Assembly (NCBI RefSeq): GCF_016809835.1
Contig: NZ_JAFBIL020000002.1
Coordinates: 62,001 to 126,000, forward strand
Source: Massilia soli
GTDB taxonomy: Bacteria > Pseudomonadota > Gammaproteobacteria > Burkholderiales > Burkholderiaceae_D
Direction of reading: 5' to 3'
DNA: 64,000 nt
Program-made: the position numbers and the translations under genes
Notes under the pieces: model-generated
What the model saw: only the letters and a program-made list of their open reading frames with translations
Told to the model about the DNA's origin: nothing
Database searches by the model: none
Shown: one piece after another, positions 16,501-24,354 of the stretch
Numbering within the stretch: the stretch's first letter is position 1
Layout: the number at the start of each line of letters is the position of its first letter

Positions 16501-17235
16501 GGCAAGCAGTGGACCATGCAGTACATTCAGGCCAACGGGACCAAGCGCTTCGCCAAGGATAGCCGGAAGGAGGGGTGTTTCCACGTAGTCGGCGGTGACC
16601 TGGACGACTTGGCAAAGGCGCCCGCGATCGTCGTTGGCGAAGGGTATGCCACCATGTCCGACGTGACCAGGTCGCTCGGCTTTGCAACCGTCTCGGCATT
16701 CGACTCGGGCAACCTTATCCAGGTGGCGCAGGCCCTGCACCAAAAATTCCCGGGCAAGCCAATGGTCATTGCCGGAGACGACGACCGCCATCTGGAGCTC
16801 ACCCTTGGCGTCAACCCTGGCCGGACCAAAGCCGAGGAAGCTGCCGACCTTGTCGGCGGCAAGGCACTGCTGCCCGTCTTCGCGCCAGGGGAGGCCAGCT
16901 ACCCGGCCGGGCTAGATCCAGTCACGCCCGACTCCTACCGTGAACACCAGAAGACTGGTAACACGCTCAGCGGCGAGCAGCTGGCGGCGATCGAGCAAAT
17001 GAAACGGCACACCGACTTCAACGACGTCGCCAACCGGAGTGCGCTTGGGCGTGAAGGGGTCGATCGCCAGGTGCGCTCCTTCGTTGATGTCGTGATCGCG
17101 AAGCACCACGGCGTGCAGGTCGACCAGCTGCAACCACTCGACCAGATGGACGTCCAGCAACAGGAGCAAACAAAAGTGCAGCCGCTCCAGGATGACAAGC
17201 CGAAACGTCAGCGCAAGGTGGCCAAGGTTGCGTAA
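13522..17235 (+). CDS. traC: TraC-type DNA primase fused to an ArdC antirestriction domain
   Basis: IncP TraC makes primers on transferred single strands and is itself sent to the recipient. This 1237-residue version has an N-terminal ArdC/DUF1738 domain (residues about 1-150: PFYETVAEKLIEQLREGTAP, WQKPW, GINALQL). A zincin-like segment LHELGHWTGHSTRLNR follows at about 204-219. The middle is long and helical. Two DUF5710 repeats come next (about 712-752 and 785-825: VPYKEKEEAKAKGAKWD, VPYSERMDAKAAGAVWD). A C-terminal TOPRIM-type primase has the motif VVGEGYATMSDV (about 1038-1049). It is larger than RK2 TraC (about 1061). It would protect entering DNA from restriction and prime its second strand. 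Confidence 0.85.
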   Translation: MKNDQKPFYETVAEKLIEQLREGTAPWQKPWEPGEVGAFMPINPTTGKRYRGINALQLMSEGRSDQRWLTYKQAEGLDAQVRKGEKGTPIQYWKFTDEQNKMVDGKQVFDNRGEPVKETVMLERPRVFLATVFNAEQIDGLPPLAPRMEQRWSAQENAEQILRASGATFRQGEHDRAFYRPSSDSIHLPAREQFATADNYYATALHELGHWTGHSTRLNRDLAHPFGSEGYAKEELRAEIASMILGDELGIGHDPKQHAAYVGSWIKALQDDPLEIFRAAADAEKIQEYIMGLTQKQIERENLDIASNLREIRNAYIRSAAVDQARHTFAAEVTALEKLDAAIDAGLAEAVSIPPEWTGGTQILGMIEDNVEAKSDQIPSYYRLTGERPDGSYETMADYLELANANELEARLREIHQLAESVQLARQPIMPPADDSKALAGATSADRAEAWTLARIDTGKLARSLDGATLAQLQRVHTIFADMEPLSADTNSFWQRHELPRDVPALADQIESAKKLVTVRQSDAVVAAARLDLVSGEAVDRERLGAALDREAKGNLGFVLPHDWTGRTYVRGNVTEEVDGKLIVSMAEAKGVEAESWGVYAQVSDGLYEFLDDRPTEQLADDLAERLAVIDARSTVSEHEKAAKLARINEQRVRRNPDSTDEDISAAKEARKNAEFVASTNDAELQRRIELEELQRTQQAAPVDAHKAAPKNLISVPYKEKEEAKAKGAKWDRNEQSWYVPQNIDPAPFAKWARKPSQRAPGEAQAPAAAEAQPSAAKAAEGRIYLAVPYSERMDAKAAGAVWDKVAKSWYAGPDADMAKLDKWKPENVPAQQTPAMTPKEEFAEALTSIGCIISGEHPVLDGKPHRISVEGEKFSKNSGSGFYVGHMDGHPAGYMKNNKTGEELTWKSKGYTLSAEDRAQLAAEAAQKLQQREAHQSQLQEQAAKRVATQLRKLDPVEHATPYMLAKGIEPQAGAFTDKDGKKTYLPAVDVDGKQWTMQYIQANGTKRFAKDSRKEGCFHVVGGDLDDLAKAPAIVVGEGYATMSDVTRSLGFATVSAFDSGNLIQVAQALHQKFPGKPMVIAGDDDRHLELTLGVNPGRTKAEEAADLVGGKALLPVFAPGEASYPAGLDPVTPDSYREHQKTGNTLSGEQLAAIEQMKRHTDFNDVANRSALGREGVDRQVRSFVDVVIAKHHGVQVDQLQPLDQMDVQQQEQTKVQPLQDDKPKRQRKVAKVA

Positions 17236-17293
17236 TGATCGCCAGGCGGCTATTCAGCGCCGCCTGGTTCGTCTAACAATTAGAGGACACATC

Positions 17294-17584
17294 ATGAACC
17301 TTACCGAAGAACAGTTAGCAAAGGGACGAAAGCGATTCCTGGAGGGATACCCCAAGATCAGGTTATATATCGATGCGTTGACTCAACAGGAAGCAGACGC
17401 AATGGGTATTACGCTCGAACGTCTACGCGAAACCGAAACGATGCGTTATCTGCGCAAGGTGGCGGACGCAACCGGAATCGATTCGACGGAGCTATTCTGG
17501 AGTGGTATTGCCGACACTGCCGAAGAACTGGGCCAGATGCTGGAACGCCAGGAAGCGGCGATGAACCTGCACCTCGAAATTTAG
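17294..17584 (+). CDS. hypothetical protein downstream of traC
   Basis: A 96-residue, mostly helical protein (MNLTEEQLAKGRKRFLEGYP, ITLERLRETETMRYLRKVAD). No domain is recognised. It starts 58 bases after traC with a GAGGACAC site, in the place of traB in IncP-1 plasmids, and is probably the tail of the Tra1 operon. Confidence 0.55.
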   Translation: MNLTEEQLAKGRKRFLEGYPKIRLYIDALTQQEADAMGITLERLRETETMRYLRKVADATGIDSTELFWSGIADTAEELGQMLERQEAAMNLHLEI

Positions 17585-17593
17585 TGGGGAGTC

Positions 17594-17986
17594 ATGACGT
17601 CAATGGTGGACTACCTGGCCACTGCCCAGCGCTGGCGTGAACAGTGGGACTATACCGGCCGCGGCGGCGTCGTCGTGGTGAATGACGGTAAGGTGCAAAG
17701 CTGGGTGAAGGAGTTGCGCACCCCGTATGATTGGCAACCTGGCTGCGTCGCAGTTGATGAGGACGGCAAAGGATGGAAAGCCATCGCCGGTACCGCAGAG
17801 GATGGCGCATTGATGTGGTTGCCAATCGACCCGATCGCAGCTAGAAGGGGAAGCGCAATGCTTCGTGATTTCCTATTCGTTCGTGTGCATGTCCCACATG
17901 TCTACCGCCGCTTGTGCGCCGGAGTGGTCGAAGCCCAATTTACGAAGTCGTTTGTACATGCTACCCGAGAACAGTCCCAAGTCTAA
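17594..17986 (+). CDS. hypothetical protein at the end of the Tra1 operon
   Basis: A 130-residue frame starting behind GGGGAGTC, 9 bases after the previous gene. Residues 1-80 look like a compact beta-rich domain (GGVVVVNDGKVQSWVKELR, WQPGCVAVDEDGKGWKAIAG, GALMWLPID). After about residue 85 the composition changes, so the end may come from a frameshift or be non-native. Function unknown. Confidence 0.5.
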   Translation: MTSMVDYLATAQRWREQWDYTGRGGVVVVNDGKVQSWVKELRTPYDWQPGCVAVDEDGKGWKAIAGTAEDGALMWLPIDPIAARRGSAMLRDFLFVRVHVPHVYRRLCAGVVEAQFTKSFVHATREQSQV

Positions 17987-17995
17987 GGTTTCGTA

Positions 17996-18211
17996 CTAGC
18001 TGTGCGCGTTTGCGCCACCAGTATTTAAGCGGTAGACCGCGCAGGCCTGGTCATGCCGGCGTTCGCACTGGTCTTGGTGTGAGCAGTCGTAATCGCTCTG
18101 CGAGTAGCCGGCGACGTCGCCAATGCAGGCGATCGCCGGTAATGTCTGCCTGGTGACGACGACCCGGACGCCGATCGCGGGGCAGGAATACGAATATTTT
18201 TTTGTCAGCAT
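17996..18211 (-). CDS. small cysteine-rich hypothetical protein
   Basis: A 71-residue protein with five cysteines, including CSHQDQCERRHDQAC. TCAGGAGCATCAGCC before the ATG gives a good ribosome-binding site. It lies 58 bases downstream of the membrane-protein gene on the same strand, at the distal end of the trb operon. The spaced Cys/His residues could bind a metal. No family is recognised. Confidence 0.5.
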   Translation of the reverse strand: MLTKKYSYSCPAIGVRVVVTRQTLPAIACIGDVAGYSQSDYDCSHQDQCERRHDQACAVYRLNTGGANAHS

Positions 18212-18269
18212 GGCTGATGCTCCTGAGTATGTGGAGCCATCAGCATGTCGTCACGACAGGAAACGCTGG

Positions 18270-18710
18270 TTACTTTTGAAGAAATTTGTGCATCAGATAG
18301 GCCGGCCACAGCCAAGCGTGAAAGAGGCGAAGCCAGAGTCGGTCGTTCATGTTCAATCCCGTCAAATCCGAGGCCGTTGGCACTCCGGCGCGGTTCAGGA
18401 CGAAGAAGCCAATGCCTTGGTAAAAGAACAAGCTCCAGAAGACTAGCTTGGAAGCCGGCGCGTAGTACATCCATGCCAGAAGCAGCCCCAAGTTCACCAA
18501 GTGGATCGTCAGCGTCCGCGACCGTGAGCCGTATTTGGTCGCCTGGCGTTGTTGCTCTTCCATTGGGGACATGATCGCGCGATCGAGCATTTCGAAGGTT
18601 GTTAGTTCTTTTCGTTGCTCGTAGATTGGCCATAACCATCGAATGAGTCGATACGCCAGGTAGCCGCAGAAAGCCAGCAAAAGCAATGTCGCAAGGTCAC
18701 GGGTGTCCAT
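18270..18710 (-). CDS. hypothetical membrane protein at the distal end of the trb operon
   Basis: A 146-residue protein with hydrophobic segments near residues 5-27, 72-85 and 88-108. A charged, possibly cytoplasmic stretch (YEQRKELTTFEMLDRAIMSPMEEQQRQ) lies between the first two. I do not recognise it. It starts one base after the OmpA-like gene ends, so they are co-transcribed. IncP-1 plasmids have trbO and trbP here; this is not clearly either. Confidence 0.6.
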   Translation of the reverse strand: MDTRDLATLLLLAFCGYLAYRLIRWLWPIYEQRKELTTFEMLDRAIMSPMEEQQRQATKYGSRSRTLTIHLVNLGLLLAWMYYAPASKLVFWSLFFYQGIGFFVLNRAGVPTASDLTGLNMNDRLWLRLFHAWLWPAYLMHKFLQK

Positions 18711-18711
18711 T

Positions 18712-19149
18712 CTAGTATTCCTCCTCGTTCCCCAAATGGATAATGTCTATCTCGACGCGCTGGTTCAACTCACGGCCGGCAACAGTCGAATTGTCAGCTA
18801 CAAAATCGGCCGCTGACACGTAGTTGAGCGTGATCTTTAACGGCGAGACACCGCGCTCGATCAGATAGGCGCGAGCCGAGATCGCTCGGGCGAGGGCTAG
18901 AGCTTCATCCTTCGTGGTCGGCTTCGCGGTGCTCGTGCGGCCACGAATTGTAACCAGCGCGGCGGTCGGCGCGCTTGCCAAGAGCGCGATCCCTTCTATA
19001 TTTGGGGTAAAACGGGCACTGCCGTTCGCAAATGGCACATACACCGTTGTGGAAACCGGTATACCTGCATACTCGTTCGATTGCGCATGCGCGGCCAAGG
19101 CGACAGGCAGGAGAATCAGGCCAATGGCAAGTGACTTGGTACTACGCAT
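18712..19149 (-). CDS. periplasmic OmpA-C-like protein
   Basis: The start at 19149 follows AAGGAGTCAG and gives a clear signal peptide (MRSTKSLAIGLILLPVALAAHA); a frame open from 19209 is rejected. The mature part has the OmpA-C (peptidoglycan-binding) pattern: TVYVPFANGSARFTPN, then ALARAISARAYLIERGVSP, ending LNQRVEIDI. At 145 residues it is only this domain, without a barrel. It is not one of the standard IncP trb genes. It might anchor the transfer apparatus to the cell wall, close to the TrbN transglycosylase encoded upstream. A one-mismatch KorB site lies before its start. Confidence 0.65.
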   Translation of the reverse strand: MRSTKSLAIGLILLPVALAAHAQSNEYAGIPVSTTVYVPFANGSARFTPNIEGIALLASAPTAALVTIRGRTSTAKPTTKDEALALARAISARAYLIERGVSPLKITLNYVSAADFVADNSTVAGRELNQRVEIDIIHLGNEEEY

Positions 19150-19183
19150 ACTGACTCCTTGTAGAGCGAGGTGGCGGTTCATG

Positions 19184-19196
19184 TTTAGCCGCTTAA
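19184..19196. promoter_or_regulatory. near-match KorB operator
   Basis: TTTAGCCGCTTAA differs at one base from the KorB site and lies 35 bases upstream of the OmpA-like gene, just past the trbN stop. It could set the distal three or four genes under separate KorB control, but a mismatch in the outer arm may weaken binding. Confidence 0.45.
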
Positions 19197-19208
19197 GACG
19201 ATAGTGCA

Positions 19209-19811
19209 TCAGGGTTCGGCGCTGACCAGCAGCTTGCGTGGAACGTAACTCGGTGTCGGCCAGATCCGCGGCGACGCTTGCGGCTTGGCTGCAGGGGCTG
19301 CAGGGGCTGCAGGAACTGCAGCCACGATCGTTACCGGCACCCGTGCCGCCCGCTGTTGGGTATCAGGCGCAAGCACATTGTGGGTCGGGAACCGCGCCTC
19401 AAGCCAATCGGCCCACTTAACCGCGCGACGTATCAGGTCGGCACGGTACACGGCGTTGATCGCTGGCGTGCGCGAATGATAATTAGATGCGCGTGTCCAA
19501 AGATCGCCGGAATCCTTTTTGATGTGCATTCTGATCCGCCAGGCGGCCAGGTCATGCGAATAGCAGCCCGCAGCGGCCACATGCTCTGGCTTGATCCCGT
19601 AGCGCGCCAGGTCCGCCAAATACCTGGTGTTCGCCTGCATATAACCCACGTCATATGTCCCGTTGCTATTGCGAACCCACTGCCCAGGTTTGCCGCCTTC
19701 TTTCTCGTCCACCGCCAAGACGACGTTTGCCGCTACCTCGTACTTGACAGCGGCCGAGATTGAGCACACCACCCGTTCCTGCATTTGGGGAGGAAGATCG
19801 AGAAATGGCAT
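19209..19811 (-). CDS. trbN: TrbN, lytic transglycosylase
   Basis: TrbN cuts peptidoglycan to let the transfer apparatus through. The 200-residue protein matches IncP TrbN: MPFLDLPPQMQERVVCSISA, then the catalytic-glutamate region VVLAVDEKEGGKPGQWVRNSNG, YDVGYMQANTRYLADLARYG and SNYHSRTPAINAVYR. The C-terminal third is an Ala/Pro-rich tail. No signal peptide is evident, as in the family. It follows trbL by 18 bases; trbM, which separates them in RK2, is missing. Confidence 0.9.
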   Translation of the reverse strand: MPFLDLPPQMQERVVCSISAAVKYEVAANVVLAVDEKEGGKPGQWVRNSNGTYDVGYMQANTRYLADLARYGIKPEHVAAAGCYSHDLAAWRIRMHIKKDSGDLWTRASNYHSRTPAINAVYRADLIRRAVKWADWLEARFPTHNVLAPDTQQRAARVPVTIVAAVPAAPAAPAAKPQASPRIWPTPSYVPRKLLVSAEP

Positions 19812-19829
19812 GATTTACCCCGCTGCTGG

Positions 19830-21464
19830 TTAGGACGCTTTGTTACCGCGATCGCGAAAAGCGGCCACCTCCGACTCCGCATCCAGGCCCTTGTCGTCGA
19901 CCGCGGCCGACAGGCTGTCAGTGCCGAACTTCGCCACCTTGTCGGCTGCGGCCCGAGTATTGATCGCGTTAGCTATCTTGCCGCCCGTTGATTCGCCTAT
20001 TCGGTCCGCCGCGCTCTGCCGCAAATCAGCGCCCTTTGCCTTTGCAACGTCCCAGGCGCCCACAGCCAGGTTGGCAGCAGTGCCGGCCGCGATCTTGCCG
20101 GCACGGGCCGCCTTTATACCCAACCCGCCTTGCTTCGCGTCTCCTGCCGCCTCGCCTTTATCTGCCGCTGCAGCGCCCTTGTCACCGCCTTCAGCTGCAG
20201 CCTCCTTCTGGCCGGCGCCTTCGCCGGCTCCCCCGGCCTGCTCTGCGCCTTCTGTCGCGCCACCCGAGCTGCCCGAGCTGCCCGAGCCGGTGAGGCCGCT
20301 CGAGCTACCCGTGCTAGACCCGCCGCCGTCGCCCATCGCTGCCGCGAGAGGACTGCCCACAGCCGCATCGTTAGCTGCATCATCGCCGCCACTACCACCG
20401 CCACCCCCAGCCGCTGCCAGCAGGGAACCGGCGCCGCCGCTTGCGCCCTCCGCGGCACTCGCCTTCGAATATGCCGCCATCAACGCTTGTGCACCGCCCG
20501 CTGCCCCTGCGGCACCGGCCGCGATCGCGGCACCGGCCGTCGCAATTGCAGCACCAGCCATCGCCGCTGCCCCTACCACCGCGCCCGCCCCGAACCCTTG
20601 GCCAAGCGCCCCGGTGCTACCGCCTGCGAGACTGCCAACAACGCCGGGAACAGTACGGACCAGCGCCAGCAAGATTATCGAGACAAGCAGCATCACAGCC
20701 AATTCCTTAATCAGCAGGCCGTTACTCAAGCCGGCGTAATATTGGTCCACGAACGACTTGCCAATCCCGATAAGAAGAATCATCGCGAAAAGCTGGCCGG
20801 CGATACCCAGGACCGTCTTGAAATAAGTGATCGCCATATCCGACGTCCAACGCGAGCCGCCAAAGCCAAGGAAGAAAACGCCGGCATATGCGAGGATCCA
20901 GCCGCTGACCAATAGGAGGAGCATGTTCACCCCGATTAGTGCGAACACAACCAAAATGATGAGCGCCATAATCATCCCGATCAAGCTATCAATCGGCTTC
21001 CACATATCGGTCTGATTGAGCGCCTTCACAAAAATATCGAAACCAATATCGACAATTCCAGAAGGTGCCATGGTGTTAGGAATTCCAGCAGCTTCGGCCC
21101 CGACCATTCGGAGTGAGCGCATGATCGACTCCGCGAACGCCGAGCCATTTGTCAGCAACCACCAGAAGAAGCCTGTAAAGATTGTGAATCGGATGAACTC
21201 GGCGTAAAACTCGCCAATATCCGCTTTGCGCAGTGCCATCATTCCGAAGGTCCAGACCATACTAATAACTGCCAGCGTCCAGAACAACCAGGTTGCACGC
21301 GTGATTATGATCGCGCCCCAGGTAGCCGCCGCAGTTGTGTAGCGTTCAAGAACGGTATCGAGGACCCCCACATTGTCGATAGCTGCAGCGGCTTGCACTG
21401 AAAAGAGTGCCAGCCAAATAAGCACAAGTATCGATGGGTGTTTAAGGATGACAGGCTTTTCCAT
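19830..21464 (-). CDS. trbL: TrbL, polytopic inner-membrane channel protein (VirB6-type)
   Basis: The ATG at 21464 (MEKPVILKHPSILVLIW) follows GAGGTAAC and starts just after trbK; longer frames are rejected. The 544-residue protein has a signal-like N-terminus, six or so membrane segments over residues 15-300 including FIRFTIFTGFFWWLLTNG and AYAGVFFLGFGGSRWTSD, and a long Gly/Ala/Ser-rich C-terminus. RK2 TrbL is 528 residues with the same layout. It forms the inner-membrane part of the mating channel. Confidence 0.92.
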   Translation of the reverse strand: MEKPVILKHPSILVLIWLALFSVQAAAAIDNVGVLDTVLERYTTAAATWGAIIITRATWLFWTLAVISMVWTFGMMALRKADIGEFYAEFIRFTIFTGFFWWLLTNGSAFAESIMRSLRMVGAEAAGIPNTMAPSGIVDIGFDIFVKALNQTDMWKPIDSLIGMIMALIILVVFALIGVNMLLLLVSGWILAYAGVFFLGFGGSRWTSDMAITYFKTVLGIAGQLFAMILLIGIGKSFVDQYYAGLSNGLLIKELAVMLLVSIILLALVRTVPGVVGSLAGGSTGALGQGFGAGAVVGAAAMAGAAIATAGAAIAAGAAGAAGGAQALMAAYSKASAAEGASGGAGSLLAAAGGGGGSGGDDAANDAAVGSPLAAAMGDGGGSSTGSSSGLTGSGSSGSSGGATEGAEQAGGAGEGAGQKEAAAEGGDKGAAAADKGEAAGDAKQGGLGIKAARAGKIAAGTAANLAVGAWDVAKAKGADLRQSAADRIGESTGGKIANAINTRAAADKVAKFGTDSLSAAVDDKGLDAESEVAAFRDRGNKAS

Positions 21465-21474
21465 TTTTGTTACC

Positions 21475-21675
21475 TCACCAATTTCGGACCGGACTCGGCG
21501 TATGTACCGCGCCTCTGCGCGGGCAGCGCTTTTCCAGCTCTGCTTTTGCCGCGGCATCGGTCCTTGTTTCTAGCGCCTTGCAATCAACGTATGCGACACT
21601 GTCGCTACAAGCGGTGACTGCTGAAAAGGCCGCCAACGCGGCCACCAGGGAGATATAACGTGTTGTTCTCGACAT
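21475..21675 (-). CDS. trbK: TrbK, entry-exclusion lipoprotein
   Basis: A 66-residue protein in the trbK position, between trbJ and trbL. It has a short signal peptide with a lipobox-like SAVTAC (cysteine at residue 23), then a small Cys-containing mature part. TrbK blocks entry of related plasmids into cells that already carry one. The mature region differs from the RK2 sequence I recall, which is normal for this fast-changing gene. Confidence 0.75.
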   Translation of the reverse strand: MSRTTRYISLVAALAAFSAVTACSDSVAYVDCKALETRTDAAAKAELEKRCPRRGAVHTPSPVRNW

Positions 21676-21684
21676 TGCTCCTCC

Positions 21685-22464
21685 TTACCAAGTTCTGACA
21701 GGACTACGCTGGAAAGTGCCAGCCCTTTGCAACGCTGCGTTTGCAGCCTCTTTTGCTTCCCGATCGGCGAGCACCTGATTGCGCGTCGCAATCGCATTCT
21801 GCTGCGCGAGCAGGAGGCCACGAATCTGCAGCAGCTGGTTCGACTGGTGGCTGGCCAGCTGGTTTGCGTAACCGATCGCCTGCATTTGGCCGGTGGCACC
21901 CTGCGCCGAGGCCTGCAAGCGCTCCAGCTGATGCGCATCCGTTTCCAGCGAGTCCTGCTGCTGGTCGATCCCGCGGAACAGCGCATCGTTCGCCTTCTTT
22001 TGAGCCTCTGAACCCAGGCGCTCTTGCGCCTTCATCGCGTCCCATTGGGCTTGCGTGCAACCATTCACCGAATAGCACGGGTGCGCTTGGTAGCCGGCCG
22101 TGTCCTTGAACTCGCGCAGATATGCATCGATGTTGCCCATTTGAGTCTTGTAGTGATTCAGCGTGTCGATCGAGCCGCGGAGTGCAGTCATCGTGCGCTG
22201 TGCCTGGTCCCAAATATGCGTCGCCGGCGATGCCGTATTGCGCAGCATGTTCTCGTACTGCTGCAACTGAGTCCTGTACTGCTCGATTTGCTTTAGGGTT
22301 TGAGAAACGCTCTCAATTGCCGAAATCGTGCTTTGCGACGCATTCACGGCATCGAACACTGGCAGTCCACTCGCCAGTGTCGGCGCTGCCGCGCCAATTG
22401 CGGCTGCTAAAGCCACAGCTGCCCCGAATTTGGCGGCTAAAACGTGACGACCTTTCCTTTCCAT
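21685..22464 (-). CDS. trbJ: TrbJ (VirB5-type) periplasmic transfer protein
   Basis: A 259-residue protein, as in RK2 (258). It has a signal peptide (about residues 1-32), then long helices (SQTLKQIEQYRTQLQQYENMLRN), a Cys pair in HPCYSVNGCTQAQWDAM, and a Gln-rich C-terminal coil ending QLLQIRGLLLAQQNAIATRNQ. VirB5-type proteins sit at the pilus tip. Confidence 0.92.
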   Translation of the reverse strand: MERKGRHVLAAKFGAAVALAAAIGAAAPTLASGLPVFDAVNASQSTISAIESVSQTLKQIEQYRTQLQQYENMLRNTASPATHIWDQAQRTMTALRGSIDTLNHYKTQMGNIDAYLREFKDTAGYQAHPCYSVNGCTQAQWDAMKAQERLGSEAQKKANDALFRGIDQQQDSLETDAHQLERLQASAQGATGQMQAIGYANQLASHQSNQLLQIRGLLLAQQNAIATRNQVLADREAKEAANAALQRAGTFQRSPVRTW

Positions 22465-22481
22465 GATTTTTCTCCTTAAGG

Positions 22482-23903
22482 TTAATAATCAAAGGCTTGA
22501 TACGGCTTGGAAAACGTCATGTCTTTGGTGACGATGACATTGAAACGGTAGCCTGGCCGGATCTCCAGCGTGGGCGAGACGCTGAGGTTCTTTGCGATGA
22601 GTTGCGCCGTGACCTGGCCCAGTTGCTGCCCCACGGACTGGCTGAGCGCGCTGCTAAAGCTCGGGCTGCCGTATGGCGTACTCTCGGGCTGGCTCTTCGC
22701 AATGCCAGCCGTTACAGCGGACATGAGGAAGGCAGACCCGAAGATGCGGAAGTAATGGTTGTTCACCTCATCCTTGAAGCCGGCGTATCCAGCGCTGTCG
22801 GCCCCAGGCATTGCGCCAATGTCCATCGCTTTACCATCAGGGAAAATAATGCGCTGCCACGCGATTAGCACTCGTGACTGGCCGTAAATAACCTCACTGT
22901 TGTATGCGCCGAAAAGGCGCGAACCGCGCGGGATCAGCCGCCACTTGCCCGTCGGCGTGTCGTACACGTCCTGGCTGGTTTGCGCCACGATGGTTCCGGG
23001 CAATTCTGAATTGATTCCGGAAATGAGCAAGGCTGGAACAACGAAGCCAGCGCGCAGTTCGTAAGGCGTCCTTGGCGCTTCGGGCTTCGAGTCGAGCCGC
23101 CAGCGGTCACCATGGCCCGATCCGGCAAAGCGGGCGATATCGTTGCTGCCGACGCCAGCCTGGACGAGCTGGGTAGCATTGGCGCCTGCTTCGCCTGCGC
23201 CGGTACGTGCCGCGCCTTGCAGCTGCTGCAGCTGCTGGAGCCGCGCCTGATAGGTCGTTGTTGGATCGTCCCGGGTTGCGGCATCGATCTGCTGCCTCAC
23301 GGCCGCAAGACCCGCCAGGACCTCGGCGTTGCTGGCGGGCGCCGTGCCTGCCGCGGCGAGGGCGGCCGGTGGCGAACCCGAACTGCGCGGGGTGCTGAGC
23401 TGGATACCCGTCCGCGCCTTGACGGCCTCATCGAGCTGTTGCAGCTTCATCATGCGGATGCGCTCAGCCTCTTCTTCGCGTGTACTACGTGGCGCCATTC
23501 CCTGCGCTTGCGGCCCTGACCCGGCGCGTTCCTGCGACGTCGGCGGCTGGGGCGGCAAATCCAGGTCTGCAGGCCTGGCGATCGGAATGCTGCCCGGCTG
23601 CTCGGCAGATGCAAGATCAGGGACCACAAGCGGCGACGCCTTCGCCTGAATGATGCCGTCCTTCTGGTCGCCGGCCAGCTCTTGGGCGAACATTACGGTA
23701 GAGCCCGTCTTGGGTTGCTGCTGTTGGGCCGGTTGATTCTGCTGTGCAGCCCTGTCCGACGCGACCAAGACCATGATGAGGAGAAAGACGCCAATAAGCG
23801 CGCCGATGATATAGACGGGCAGATTGTTTACGCGCCGGATTCCCCCGGTACGGGCGCCGGGCGAGGCGTCTGGCAGCATGTCATCTTCTGAAATCGTGCT
23901 CAT
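22482..23903 (-). CDS. trbI: TrbI (VirB10-type) scaffold of the transfer channel
   Basis: A 473-residue protein (RK2: 463). A membrane anchor is at about residues 28-47 and a Pro/Gln-rich periplasmic linker follows. The conserved VirB10 barrel comprises ELRAGFVVPALLISGINSEL, GTIVAQTSQDVYDTPTGK, LIPRGSRLFGAYNSEV and the C-terminal RPGYRFNVIVTKDM. It spans from inner to outer membrane and links TrbE/TrbB energy to channel opening. Confidence 0.95.
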   Translation of the reverse strand: MSTISEDDMLPDASPGARTGGIRRVNNLPVYIIGALIGVFLLIMVLVASDRAAQQNQPAQQQQPKTGSTVMFAQELAGDQKDGIIQAKASPLVVPDLASAEQPGSIPIARPADLDLPPQPPTSQERAGSGPQAQGMAPRSTREEEAERIRMMKLQQLDEAVKARTGIQLSTPRSSGSPPAALAAAGTAPASNAEVLAGLAAVRQQIDAATRDDPTTTYQARLQQLQQLQGAARTGAGEAGANATQLVQAGVGSNDIARFAGSGHGDRWRLDSKPEAPRTPYELRAGFVVPALLISGINSELPGTIVAQTSQDVYDTPTGKWRLIPRGSRLFGAYNSEVIYGQSRVLIAWQRIIFPDGKAMDIGAMPGADSAGYAGFKDEVNNHYFRIFGSAFLMSAVTAGIAKSQPESTPYGSPSFSSALSQSVGQQLGQVTAQLIAKNLSVSPTLEIRPGYRFNVIVTKDMTFSKPYQAFDY

Positions 23904-23909
23904 GGCCTG

Positions 23910-24353
23910 TCACTCCTTTCTTGCCCAATAGCCGGCGGGAGTCAGCGCCCCGTCCTTGGTCGCGTACACCCGCGACAAGGCTTCATGATTGAAAAACAGG
24001 GTGACGCTATAGAGGTCGGTGCCGGCCAGCTGGTCGAACACATACGCAAAGGCATACGATCCGGGCGCCGGGGCGGCCTGCGTGGCCGTATATTCATCCA
24101 ACGCATAGCCCTTGGTGCGCATGGTCGCCACCAGGGCGGTTCCGAACCGATCCGTCGCCGGATGTCGCAGGTTGAGCCTGGTCCGCGCAGGCGGATATAC
24201 GCTGGTCAGGCGCTTCACAACATCCTGAACCACGACTTTCTCATTGGCCGGGCTGACGGTCGCATAACTGCCGTAGCCGGCCGTCCGTTGATTGGTGGCT
24301 GAGCAACCGGCGAGACAAGCCAGCAGCAGGACGGGGAGCGTAGCTGTACGCAT
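23910..24353 (-). CDS. trbH: TrbH (VirB7-like) lipoprotein
   Basis: The ATG at 24353 lies one base after the trbG stop and gives MRTATLPVLLLACLAGCSAT, a textbook lipoprotein signal with lipobox LAGC. The product is 147 residues (RK2: about 160). TrbH is an outer-membrane lipoprotein of the core complex. Confidence 0.88.
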   Translation of the reverse strand: MRTATLPVLLLACLAGCSATNQRTAGYGSYATVSPANEKVVVQDVVKRLTSVYPPARTRLNLRHPATDRFGTALVATMRTKGYALDEYTATQAAPAPGSYAFAYVFDQLAGTDLYSVTLFFNHEALSRVYATKDGALTPAGYWARKE

Positions 24354-24354
24354 G

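Noticed and set aside
13300-16791. Long minus-strand frames of 450 and 425 residues opposite traC
   Set aside because: Arg/Leu/Pro-rich shadow frames of the primase gene with no ribosome-binding sites or known motifs.
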